Shown piece by piece: positions 34,234 through 42,074 of a DNA stretch of 64,000 bases. This stretch comes from Marinilactibacillus sp036039175 (GTDB lineage Bacteria > Bacillota > Bacilli > Lactobacillales > Carnobacteriaceae_A): assembly GCF_036039175.1 (NCBI RefSeq), contig NZ_JAYXKP010000001.1, positions 434,001-498,000 of the forward strand, in the 5' to 3' direction. Each line of letters starts with the position of its first letter. The stretch's first letter is position 1. The notes under the pieces are model-generated. The model was not told where the DNA came from. It saw only the letters and a program-made list of their open reading frames with translations, and ran no database searches. A program made the translations under genes and the position numbers.

Positions 34234-36039
34234 TCATAGATTCCTTAGATCACTAACTGAATAGAACGTCACTTTAGCTTTTCCTTGAGGTTTTACTAAC
34301 AGATCTAATACTTTTACATGGCTGTTCAACATAGCTGCAAAACCATCAATCTTACGGTTTTTATTTTGCTTAGTCGGTAGGTAGTTTGAGTTTCTGTCTT
34401 TAACCAATTTCACATTAGACAAGTACCAGTTGAACAACTTAGAATTGTTGTGAATGACCTTGCCATCTAATAACATTTCTTTCAAGTTTTGCATAGGACC
34501 ACCCAAAGTAACAAATCCTTGTCTGGTTTCTTCAGTTTCAAAACCATAATTGATTAATTCTTTGTTTAATCTCAGCGCTTTAGCCTTATCGTAATTAACT
34601 TGAATAATGTCATATAATTTCGATTTCTCAACAAACCATTCAAATACATATTCATAATTAACATAATCACCAGGAATAATTGTCAAATCTCCTTGCTTTT
34701 CCCAAGCCTTGATACGCTCTTTGTTCTGATCCTTATCGTATCTAGCTTGAGGTATCCAAGTGTGTTGCATAACAAAGACCTCGCCATCGTTTAAAGGAAA
34801 TTCCAATACTGCAGCTGTAAAATCTTCCGTTTCCGAAAGGTCAAATCCACCTACACAATGTTTTCCTTTAAGCGTTTCGAGGTCTATAGTTTTATTATTC
34901 TTTTTGATTGTTGGCATATCTACAAAAGATAATTCATCAATATCTGAAAACAAATTGAACTGTTTTGTTATCCAATCAGCAAATTCTTTTGGGTCTTTTT
35001 TATCTTTGACGTAATCATCGACCATACCTATAAAATTCATCATGCATATGTTTGGATTGGCTTTAATCCACTTAGTAGGATCATCTGCTTCTTCCGGAGA
35101 GTCTAATTTTGCGATATAGTAAAACGTTCTTTCGTCAATGTCATCTTCTAAATGTTCCAAGCAGTCAATTCCCTGCTCATAATAAGACATCAGTGGTCCT
35201 TCTAAAACATAACCAGCTGTCGTAATATATACAATCAAAGGCTGTTTACGAGTACCTCTGGATTTTTTGATAACATTGATCAATTTGTAATTAGTAAACT
35301 CATGTATTTCATCAAATACACCAAAATGTGTATTTAAACCATCTAGTTTTCGACTATCAGAAGCTCTAGGCTCCATTTTCGAAAAAGTAAATTCATAGGT
35401 AATTGCAGCTCGCTTCGGCTTACCGAACTTTTTATACAGTGCTGGAGATTGTTTTACCATCTCAGCTGCTTTATCAAACAATAATCCAGCCTGATCACGA
35501 GCATTCGCTAATACATAAACATTTGCTCCTTGTTCCCCATCGTATCCCAACATATAGGTCGACAATCCAGAAATCAAAGAGGTTTTACCATTCTTTCTAC
35601 CTACAAATACTAACCCCTCGCGAAACCTTCGCTCACCTGTATCTTTATGGACCCAACCAAACATTGATCCTATTATGAAATGTTGCCAAGGTTGCAAAAC
35701 AAAACTTTCAAAGTCACCCTCAGTAGGTTTACACTTTTTCTCAATGTACCTAATAGGCCTATGTGCTCGTTCACTATCAAATACCCATGGAAAGTCATCT
35801 GTACCTTGTCTTCCTAAGTCTCTAATGTGACGTTTTGCAGATTGAATATTTTCTTTACTTGCTGGAATACTCCCGTCAATCAATCTTTCAGCATACCAGG
35901 TCGTTAGCAATTCTGGATAAGGGTTTAAAAGATATGCTCCCCAAGAAGCTTGCTCTTCTCGGTAGCTGCTCCAAAAAGCGACTCTTTCGGTGTAGTTCAT
36001 TTTTAAAACTGTCTTAGAAGTCATTGTCATCATCTTCAT
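34234..36039 (-). CDS. terminase large subunit
   Basis: The DNA-packaging ATPase/nuclease. The ATPase has Walker A VGRKNGKTS (about 147) and Walker B HFGVFDEIHEF. The nuclease domain shows GGFDLSETEDFTAAVLEF. About 600 aa is normal for the family. Several in-frame ATGs (36039 to 36000) exist with no clear ribosome site, so the start is uncertain; it overlaps the small subunit gene. Confidence 0.93.
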   Translation of the reverse strand: MKMMTMTSKTVLKMNYTERVAFWSSYREEQASWGAYLLNPYPELLTTWYAERLIDGSIPASKENIQSAKRHIRDLGRQGTDDFPWVFDSERAHRPIRYIEKKCKPTEGDFESFVLQPWQHFIIGSMFGWVHKDTGERRFREGLVFVGRKNGKTSLISGLSTYMLGYDGEQGANVYVLANARDQAGLLFDKAAEMVKQSPALYKKFGKPKRAAITYEFTFSKMEPRASDSRKLDGLNTHFGVFDEIHEFTNYKLINVIKKSRGTRKQPLIVYITTAGYVLEGPLMSYYEQGIDCLEHLEDDIDERTFYYIAKLDSPEEADDPTKWIKANPNICMMNFIGMVDDYVKDKKDPKEFADWITKQFNLFSDIDELSFVDMPTIKKNNKTIDLETLKGKHCVGGFDLSETEDFTAAVLEFPLNDGEVFVMQHTWIPQARYDKDQNKERIKAWEKQGDLTIIPGDYVNYEYVFEWFVEKSKLYDIIQVNYDKAKALRLNKELINYGFETEETRQGFVTLGGPMQNLKEMLLDGKVIHNNSKLFNWYLSNVKLVKDRNSNYLPTKQNKNRKIDGFAAMLNSHVKVLDLLVKPQGKAKVTFYSVSDLRNL

Positions 36040-36532
36040 CTTCAGCCATCTTAATAGCCAGTTTCGCTCTCGCAGAAGGTGATAAACCTAAGTCACTACC
36101 GTAAGTTCTAATATTTTTAGAGCAAGTATCCATCTGTTTAGAAAGTGGATTCCCATACATTTCAGGAGAAACGTCTATAGGTTCTCCTGTTTGCTCTTTT
36201 CGTAGCTTTTGTCTACGATATTCTTTTCTATGCTCTGATTGCATCTTCTTGAATTGTTTTGTCAAAGCTACATATTGAGAATACCAACTACAATACAAAG
36301 CCATCGAGTGAACATCAGGATTACTAATCAACTCGATAGACATCAATTCTTCTTGGATAAATCCAAAAGCTTTTTTCCCTAACGCATCCAACCAGGATGG
36401 CGCAGTTATTTTATTAGTGGCCATCTTTAGATTTTCTTCTGCTTTAGCTCTCTTTTTCAATTCCTTAGTATTTTTCTTATTTGGATTGCCATTAAGTAAT
36501 TGTAATTTTGCACTCTTGGCTGGCTGTGGCAT
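36014..36532 (-). CDS. terminase small subunit, P27 family
   Basis: A 172-aa DNA-recognition subunit with LLNGNPNKKNTKELKKR, APSWLDALGKKAFGFIQEEL and the C-terminal GLSPSARAKLAIK motif of P27 terminases. It is followed by the large subunit with a 26-bp overlap. An HNH endonuclease lies upstream, as in cos-packaging siphoviruses. Confidence 0.9.
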   Translation of the reverse strand: MPQPAKSAKLQLLNGNPNKKNTKELKKRAKAEENLKMATNKITAPSWLDALGKKAFGFIQEELMSIELISNPDVHSMALYCSWYSQYVALTKQFKKMQSEHRKEYRRQKLRKEQTGEPIDVSPEMYGNPLSKQMDTCSKNIRTYGSDLGLSPSARAKLAIKMAEDEDDDNDF

Positions 36533-36559
36533 TTTATCACCTTCTTTCTGAGAAAAGAT

Positions 36560-36634
36560 TTGCTATTTTTGTCTTTGGTTCTATAATAAGCCTGTCAGCA
36601 TAATCTGCTGATAGATTTAGATGGAGGTGATTAT
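36560..36634 (+). promoter_or_regulatory. promoter of the YjzC-like gene
   Basis: TTGCTA (36560-36565), a 16-bp spacer and TATAAT (36582-36587) are followed by the inverted repeat TCAGCA/TGCTGA (about 36594-36610) and the ribosome site GGAGGTG. The promoter is on the plus strand against the late operon. Confidence 0.7.
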
Positions 36635-36799
36635 ATGAGTAACTTGTACAAACCTGGTGAAGATAATAAACCAGCAGGCAAATACGAAGAAGTTGGCCCT
36701 CGTGGTGGAAAAGTTCCTAATGGAAATAACGCAACGATTGACAAAGGCGATAGATTACCACCAACTTCTGAAAAGGGACATAAATGGAAAAAGAAATAG
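36635..36799 (+). CDS. YjzC-like small protein
   Basis: A 54-aa protein of the YjzC family: LYKPGED, GKYEEVGPRGGKV, GDRLPPTSEKGHKWKKK. The function of the family is unknown. It has its own promoter and terminator and lies on the opposite strand inside the packaging module, so it is an independently expressed moron. Confidence 0.82.
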   Translation: MSNLYKPGEDNKPAGKYEEVGPRGGKVPNGNNATIDKGDRLPPTSEKGHKWKKK

Positions 36800-36807
36800 T
36801 TATTCTT

Positions 36808-36838
36808 AAGCTAACCGTTGTAAGCGGTTAGCTTTTCC
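36808..36838 (+). terminator. terminator of the YjzC-like gene
   Basis: A 10-bp stem (36808-36817 / 36825-36834) followed by TTTT, nine bases after the stop codon of the YjzC-like gene. Confidence 0.8.
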
Positions 36839-36930
36839 CATCTCAAAAAAATTAAAAAGCGGTTTTTTTACAAAGGATAGACTGCACCGTTCTCCAGGAA
36901 CGTTGTCGTATTAACGTTCGGGTAGGGGGG
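36839..36930. other. candidate cos region
   Basis: An untranslated stretch between the small terminase and HNH genes with repeated AACGTT-like blocks (36898, 36913) and a G6 run at 36926-36931. HNH/P27 phages usually carry cos here. The exact nick site cannot be read from the sequence. Confidence 0.3.
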
Positions 36931-37248
36931 CTATCTCTCTTTGACTGCGTAAAATTTTACGACTGATGACTTCGGTTTCGTTTTCTTTTTACCACCGCTA
37001 CGTTCTGGATGATCTTTGTTGTGGCAACTATCGCAAGATACTTCAAGATTATCTTCATTCCAAAATAAAGTTAAATCTTCTCTAGCTTCTACAATATGAT
37101 GGACGATATTGCCTCTGGTAGTTATCCCTCTTCGTTTACATTCCTGACATAGACCAAAGTCTCTTGCGATAATCACCGGCCGTAACTTTTTCCATCTCTG
37201 AGTCTTGTACAACTTGTCAATGTCATCACGTTTTCTTGGCCCGTACAT
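36931..37248 (-). CDS. HNH endonuclease for DNA packaging
   Basis: A 105-aa HNH nuclease with zinc-binding CQECKRRG and CDSCHNKDHPER, and catalytic VHHIVEARED. It is probably the packaging cofactor of the terminase in cos phages. ATG 37248 is chosen because GAAAGGTG lies upstream. The position next to the terminase is typical. Confidence 0.9.
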   Translation of the reverse strand: MYGPRKRDDIDKLYKTQRWKKLRPVIIARDFGLCQECKRRGITTRGNIVHHIVEAREDLTLFWNEDNLEVSCDSCHNKDHPERSGGKKKTKPKSSVVKFYAVKER

Positions 37249-37285
37249 TACAAGCACCTTTCTGAATCTAAAAACGTTAAACGTT

Positions 37286-37606
37286 TCATTTCCCGTTCTC
37301 CTTTATCTTCTCGTAATAAGTAGATATTAACGCTTGCTGAACCGCAAAGATTCCGTCCGGTCCCAACTTGCTCACATCAAGTTTTAGATTTTCTTTCATA
37401 AAACGTTTGTTATGTTCTGAGTTTAAAATTTCTTGCATAGTGTAATAATTAATTGCTGCAACTTCATCAACTGTCAATCCACTGGATGAAATGATGGATA
37501 GCATTGTTTGGGCTACTTCATCAACCTTTTTGTTCTGTCTAACTTTATTCAATTGATGTAGATTAGGATATTTAGATTTATTAATAACTCTTTTCTTCTT
37601 GGACAC
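37286..37606 (-). CDS. hypothetical phage protein upstream of HNH
   Basis: A 106-aa, basic protein beginning at GTG 37606 after TAGGAGGA. It has an N-terminal KKKRVINKSKYPN and a helical remainder (VDEVAQTMLSIISS). No family is recognised. It lies just downstream of a strong terminator-like palindrome. Confidence 0.7.
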   Translation of the reverse strand: MSKKKRVINKSKYPNLHQLNKVRQNKKVDEVAQTMLSIISSSGLTVDEVAAINYYTMQEILNSEHNKRFMKENLKLDVSKLGPDGIFAVQQALISTYYEKIKENGK

Positions 37607-37620
37607 GTCTATTCCTCCTA

Positions 37621-37675
37621 TATTAATGTACAAAAAAAGACATCTATATAAGATGCCTTTTTTTGTACATTAATA
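37621..37675. terminator. long palindromic terminator
   Basis: A nearly perfect inverted repeat of about 25 bp per arm centred near 37648, with A7 and T7 inside the arms. It separates the membrane protein gene (37683) from the late HNH/packaging genes and can act in both directions. Confidence 0.75.
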
Positions 37676-37682
37676 TTAGTAA

Positions 37683-38219
37683 TTAGTTTCTAAGTAAAGA
37701 TATCAGTAAGGCAATAACAGCTATAACTATTGAAACTTTACTTTCAGAAGATTTTATACTTTTAAAATCACTCATAAACTCTGAAAACTTCTTAATTACT
37801 ATAGTTAAAGTTATAGGTATCCATATATTCAAAACCATTATATAGGTATAATGTATTTTAGGTTCTTGAATAGAAATTAAATGTTCTATATCAAAAAATA
37901 ATACTATGAAATATAGTATTGCTGAAAAAGATACTAATATTGACGTTGCCAGATACAAAACTACTATAAGACATCCAATTATCTGTATTACTTTATTGAA
38001 TACATCTATAAAACCTGATCGTTCTTCATTAACATACGACTTAATTATTTTCGGGAATAATGAAAGTGTATAAAATGCTCCTAAAAGAAACAATCCATGT
38101 AATCCTATATTCTGTAAAACACTTAAATCTGAAAAAAAATTATAAATTTCTTCACCAAATATAAAAAGTATACCAAAAATAGTCGTTGCGATAATCCATT
38201 CTTTTTTCCGTTTCAGCAA
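37683..38219 (-). CDS. phage membrane protein, five predicted helices
   Basis: A 178-aa integral membrane protein with hydrophobic segments near 8-25, 37-55, 78-108, 125-145 and 162-176. No family is recognised. It lies between the late regulator and the packaging genes, framed by its own terminator, so it is probably cargo or a lysogenic membrane protein. Confidence 0.65.
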   Translation of the reverse strand: MLKRKKEWIIATTIFGILFIFGEEIYNFFSDLSVLQNIGLHGLFLLGAFYTLSLFPKIIKSYVNEERSGFIDVFNKVIQIIGCLIVVLYLATSILVSFSAILYFIVLFFDIEHLISIQEPKIHYTYIMVLNIWIPITLTIVIKKFSEFMSDFKSIKSSESKVSIVIAVIALLISLLRN

Positions 38220-38397
38220 TAATCTCTCCCTTTTTCTTTTACTATATCAAAAACCCACCCGAATAAACAGGTGGGAAAAATAAAGGAGAAGATAAAGTTA
38301 AATCGATATGGATGTCTCTTAAACTTTATCACTCTATTAATATACACCATCTAAGTCAAGATGAAGGTAACATCTAAGTAACTTACGTAACGTACCC

Positions 38398-38814
38398 TTA
38401 CTTTCCTTCAGAGAATTTAATCATCTTCATGATATGAGCATGTTTGTTTTTTATATACTGATAGTCATAACTTAGAGTCCTTGCTACAACTTCCAATGTA
38501 TAACCTTCGACGTATTTCAGTTTCAGGATCTCATGATCTAGTCCATTGAATCTATCTATCAGTTTAAGAACATTTTCTTTTTGTTTGAGCAATTCCTTTT
38601 TTCTATCGTTCAATGTATTAATCACCTTATTTATATTTTTTTGTCTTTCCAGTGTTACTAGATAAGTTTGGTTCTTTGCAAGATCTCCATCTTTCCCATT
38701 GGCTTTTGTTTCCCACCTGCTTAGTTCAATCTGATTCACTTTAATTTCAGCATCCGTTAAATCTAGGTCTTCCTCGATAGATAATAAAGTTGCTAACCAT
38801 TGATACTTAATCAT
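38398..38814 (-). CDS. ArpU/RinA-like late transcription regulator
   Basis: A 138-aa protein with a coiled-coil N-terminal half and a C-terminal sigma-70 region-4-like helix-turn-helix: LDHEILKLKYVEGYTLEVVA. Proteins of this type activate phage late genes. It sits at the end of the early operon just before the packaging genes. ATG 38814 is chosen; GTG 38820 lies within the ribosome-site region. Confidence 0.8.
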   Translation of the reverse strand: MIKYQWLATLLSIEEDLDLTDAEIKVNQIELSRWETKANGKDGDLAKNQTYLVTLERQKNINKVINTLNDRKKELLKQKENVLKLIDRFNGLDHEILKLKYVEGYTLEVVARTLSYDYQYIKNKHAHIMKMIKFSEGK

Positions 38815-38853
38815 TCTCACCCCATGTCTTTATCATCTGTCTTTTATGTTTTA

Positions 38854-39369
38854 TCAGGTAATACCTCCCACTATATTCAGCACTCCGTTACCATAAGCTA
38901 TTTCAAATTCACTTATTTCGTTTTGATTTACTGACTTCTTACCACTTGTCAATTTTAAATGCATCCAGTCCTCTACTGGGATAGCGTAGAAACTTCTCAT
39001 CTTAAAACTTACCAGGATAAATGAATACGCACCTAAACTATCGTGTAGCTTCAAATCTTGCTCTTGAATCATGTTTATACGGTCGAACCTTATACTAGGG
39101 TCTTCAGTGTGCTTTGCTTCAAATACGATTGATTTGCCGTCTTTAAGAGTACCAGTAAAATCTGGCTGTGCTTTCTTCTCGAAATGCGCTCTAAAGTGTC
39201 CTTTGGTTTTATCGATAACTGACAATATCTTCATAGGTTCTGGAGTCTTTTGGATGTGAGCAATATTCATCTTGGAATAATAAGCACAGGTTATTTCAAT
39301 TAGCTTCTCAAAATGTTCTCCATTGCGTTTAGCTATTAATGCGCTATGACTTCTATTCTGATTTCTCAT
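38854..39369 (-). CDS. phage RecU-like Holliday junction resolvase
   Basis: A 171-aa protein with NRNGEHFEKLIEITCAYY, then QPDFTGTLKDGKS and VFEAKHTED, the D ... E-x-K nuclease core of RecU-like resolvases. It probably clears junctions before packaging. It starts at ATG 39369 behind GAGAGGTG. The host RecU at 3950 is only distantly similar. Confidence 0.82.
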   Translation of the reverse strand: MRNQNRSHSALIAKRNGEHFEKLIEITCAYYSKMNIAHIQKTPEPMKILSVIDKTKGHFRAHFEKKAQPDFTGTLKDGKSIVFEAKHTEDPSIRFDRINMIQEQDLKLHDSLGAYSFILVSFKMRSFYAIPVEDWMHLKLTSGKKSVNQNEISEFEIAYGNGVLNIVGGIT

Positions 39370-39562
39370 CTTGCACCTCTCGACTTTCTTCCAGATCGGG
39401 ACAAGTACGCTTGACTGCATATTGCAAAGCATCTCCTGCATCACGAGAAGAATGTGGCATCTTCTCTAATGTCTTTTCAGATATTGCTTCTATTTCAATT
39501 TCCGATAGTAGCCCCATACTTCTAAGGTTCTTTTGAAATTTTTCATATTCTTTCATTCCCAT
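39353..39562 (-). CDS. hypothetical early phage protein (69 aa)
   Basis: A small, acidic, helical protein. Its start overlaps the upstream stop (TAATG) and its 3' end overlaps the RecU-like gene by 17 bp, so it is embedded in the early operon. No family is recognised. Confidence 0.6.
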   Translation of the reverse strand: MGMKEYEKFQKNLRSMGLLSEIEIEAISEKTLEKMPHSSRDAGDALQYAVKRTCPDLEESREVQDEKSE

Positions 39563-39762
39563 TAGGCATCCACTGCTTTCTCATATCTCTTAACCACATT
39601 CTCTGCAAATCTAACTTGTTGCAAGATGTAAGGATCATTTTCTTTATGGCCTTCGACAGCTAGCCAGTCGCTGATTCGTTTATCAACGTCCTGGCTAACA
39701 GCTAAGGCTAAACTGTCAGGCAGCTTATCTAAAGCATTACTTAATCTTTCTGAGTAGCTCAT
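39562..39762 (-). CDS. hypothetical early phage protein (66 aa)
   Basis: A small helical protein (SYSERLSNALDKLPD start) with overlapping stop-start junctions on both sides. No family is recognised. Confidence 0.6.
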   Translation of the reverse strand: MSYSERLSNALDKLPDSLALAVSQDVDKRISDWLAVEGHKENDPYILQQVRFAENVVKRYEKAVDA

Positions 39763-39971
39763 TAGAAGTCTCCTTTCGCTCTCTTTTCGGCTGTGCTTCT
39801 TAAAGAAGAAGGAAATTTGCTAATTACTTCGTCAAAGGTCCCTAAATACGTGAAGCGATTATATTGTTCTTCATTCTCATTGAGTTTGGTATCAAATAAG
39901 AACCTGCCACCATATTCACCGGCATAGATGAACAACTTATCATTAGGTTTTTCTGTTGTTTGATCACTCAT
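39762..39971 (-). CDS. hypothetical early phage protein (69 aa)
   Basis: A small soluble protein with an aromatic centre (FIYAGEYGGRFLFDTKLNE) and a C-terminal FPSSLRSTAEKRAKGDF. It overlaps both neighbouring genes by a few bases. No family is recognised. Confidence 0.6.
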   Translation of the reverse strand: MSDQTTEKPNDKLFIYAGEYGGRFLFDTKLNENEEQYNRFTYLGTFDEVISKFPSSLRSTAEKRAKGDF

Positions 39972-40206
39972 TCGCTTGCTCCTCTGGCTTTTCAGGCAGT
40001 ATGGAATGTTCTTCGATTGGAACCCAATACTCCAAAACTACATATTCATCTGTTGATTCCATCACATCGCCAACAATGTAGCTTCCAACTGAGTAGCCAT
40101 GTACATAGCCATCTGCATCAATAAACTCCCCTAACCATTGTTTAATCCAATCTTGATGTTCTTCTTCAAACTCTTTTGTCATTCTTGCTTTAAATCTATT
40201 TGCCAT
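39964..40206 (-). CDS. hypothetical early phage protein (80 aa)
   Basis: An acidic protein beginning MANRFKARM, with WIKQWLGEFIDADGYVHGY in the middle and a Glu/Pro-rich end. ATG 40206 is chosen because GAGGTCG precedes it. No family is recognised. Confidence 0.6.
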   Translation of the reverse strand: MANRFKARMTKEFEEEHQDWIKQWLGEFIDADGYVHGYSVGSYIVGDVMESTDEYVVLEYWVPIEEHSILPEKPEEQANE

Positions 40207-40540
40207 CGATATCGACCTCAATCCCTATTTTATTTAAATATTTTGTTTCTACCGATACCACTTCTTCGATAGATGTATTTAAATACAAATTCGTTATAGA
40301 TCCCCTATTATCGTGCTTTTGGTTTGATAAAAGTTTTTCATGCAAGAACCGAGCTGACTCTAAAACGATAGATAACGATTCGTGCTTTGTTGCCAATGAT
40401 TCCATTTGAAACTTTAAACCTACTTCGCTGTATAAACCCAAATCGATTAAACGCTTTTCTTGCTCTTGCAAAACTTTTTGTGTTTCTTTTACCTTGTGCA
40501 GCTCATTACTCATTTCGTTAATCGCTTCCTGTGCATTCAT
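40196..40540 (-). CDS. hypothetical coiled-coil phage protein
   Basis: A 114-aa, mainly helical protein with a coiled coil at about 5-45. It starts at ATG 40540 after AAAGGAGTAAGCG and overlaps the next gene by 11 bp. No family is recognised. Confidence 0.65.
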   Translation of the reverse strand: MNAQEAINEMSNELHKVKETQKVLQEQEKRLIDLGLYSEVGLKFQMESLATKHESLSIVLESARFLHEKLLSNQKHDNRGSITNLYLNTSIEEVVSVETKYLNKIGIEVDIDGK

Positions 40541-40553
40541 TCGCTTACTCCTT

Positions 40554-41042
40554 TCAACTAATAACTGTGAACTTGCTTAATCTATCTTGCTTAACGACTT
40601 TCTGTACTTCTATCCAATTCCACGGATGTATTTCTTCAACATAGTAATGCACGACTAGATCGGTTGATTCGTAACCAAAGCTTTTAATCCCTGATATTTT
40701 GTAGCAAAACTGTTCTATATTATTTAAATTTGTTATATAGTAACCGCCTACGCCTAGTATCTTTTCTTCTCCTTGATTAACTTTCACTACGTTGTATTTG
40801 TCTTTTATCGTTTCGTTAATTTCGTATTTTGATACTTGTGGTTTGATGTTAACGTTTTGTAAAATGGCTCTTACTTTCACATAAGGCGCGCCAGATTTAA
40901 AATCTGTATACAGTTTTATGTCAAAAAGATGAATGATGATATACTTCTCATTCTCATGTTCAACCATTTCTCCGATTTTGATGTCTGCTTTAAACCCCAA
41001 TCTGTTTAGCGTCCATATACCAAGCAAGCCTTCGTTAATCAA
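40554..41042 (-). CDS. hypothetical phage protein, TTG start
   Basis: A 162-aa mixed alpha/beta protein. It starts at TTG 41042, 6-7 nt after GGAGGAG, immediately after the Dam gene. It has no recognised family; YopX-like phage proteins have comparable size but I cannot confirm one. Confidence 0.65.
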   Translation of the reverse strand: MINEGLLGIWTLNRLGFKADIKIGEMVEHENEKYIIIHLFDIKLYTDFKSGAPYVKVRAILQNVNIKPQVSKYEINETIKDKYNVVKVNQGEEKILGVGGYYITNLNNIEQFCYKISGIKSFGYESTDLVVHYYVEEIHPWNWIEVQKVVKQDRLSKFTVIS

Positions 41043-41045
41043 TAG

Positions 41046-41858
41046 TCACTCCTCCAAATATTCCATCAAATCGATCTGTCCGTTTGGTTCGAAGTTCATC
41101 CAAAGTACTTCTTTTGCTATCTTTTTATTTTGATTATTGATACCTACTCTTGTTTCAAAGTAAACCTTTTGCCAGTCCTTAAGAGAGTCTCTATAAATTT
41201 CACTATCGTAGCCACTTAAGATAACTGGCCCTTCATGATTCTTTAGAGTATCGATTAATTTTAAGTGTTCAGCCTCATCCATTTCATTCGAGTAGTGCTT
41301 AGAAGATCTTGTAGTGTTTAGATAAGGTGGATCAGCATAAATCAACATATCTCTGTCGTTCATCTCTTCAATCAGAATTACAGCATCTTTGTGTTCAATT
41401 TGAGCATCTTTCAATCGTTCTGCTGCATCCAAGATGACAGCTGGTATATTCGACCAGTCGTAAGTGTTGTATGGTCCATTCCACGATATGTTCCTTCTCC
41501 ACCCAACCATTGCATTGGTTTTACCTCCAATAGCAAACCAGCATCTAACGAGCATCCTTCTAGCATCTTCTAAATCATTGGCAGACTTTCTCTCAGAAAG
41601 CTGATACTCTTCTCTAGAGTAAGGTGTCATATGAATGAAATAACTTAATTCTTGAGGTCTCTCTCTTATCTGTTTAAATAAATTAACTATACGTCCATCT
41701 AGATCATTGATAGTTTCTAAAATATCCTTCGGTTTATTAAAGAAAACAGCACCACTACCAAAATAAGGTTCTAAATAAGATTTGTGCTCAGGAAATTGTT
41801 TTATGATCAAATCAGCCATACGCCATTTACTACCTGGATAGTTTAGTATTCGTCTCAT
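41046..41858 (-). CDS. DNA adenine methyltransferase (D12 class)
   Basis: A 270-aa adenine-N6 methyltransferase of the Dam/D12 class: NYPGSKWRMADLI (SAM-binding start), YLEPYFGSGAVFFNKP and catalytic DPPYLNTT (about 177). The target is likely a short motif such as GATC, by family. No cognate nuclease is present, so it probably protects or marks phage DNA. Confidence 0.92.
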   Translation of the reverse strand: MRRILNYPGSKWRMADLIIKQFPEHKSYLEPYFGSGAVFFNKPKDILETINDLDGRIVNLFKQIRERPQELSYFIHMTPYSREEYQLSERKSANDLEDARRMLVRCWFAIGGKTNAMVGWRRNISWNGPYNTYDWSNIPAVILDAAERLKDAQIEHKDAVILIEEMNDRDMLIYADPPYLNTTRSSKHYSNEMDEAEHLKLIDTLKNHEGPVILSGYDSEIYRDSLKDWQKVYFETRVGINNQNKKIAKEVLWMNFEPNGQIDLMEYLEE

Positions 41859-41868
41859 ACGTCATCCC

Positions 41869-42063
41869 CTATTCCGACAAATCTCTATAACGAACAGCAA
41901 TCTTTAGGACTTCATTCATTGCTTCTACATCTTTCTCAGCACGTTCTCTTGCACTATTCGATAGAGATGGTTGAGTCAGTAACTTTTCATAGTCTTCGAT
42001 AAATTTCTCAGTTCGATCAATTGCTTTTTGCTTATTATCTATATTTAATTTGACTTGAGACAT
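41869..42063 (-). CDS. hypothetical small helical phage protein
   Basis: A 64-aa, highly charged, helical protein with start after AGGAGGAGTAGTT. It lies between the DnaD-like initiator and Dam genes. No family is recognised. Confidence 0.65.
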   Translation of the reverse strand: MSQVKLNIDNKQKAIDRTEKFIEDYEKLLTQPSLSNSARERAEKDVEAMNEVLKIAVRYRDLSE

Positions 42064-42074
42064 AACTACTCCTC

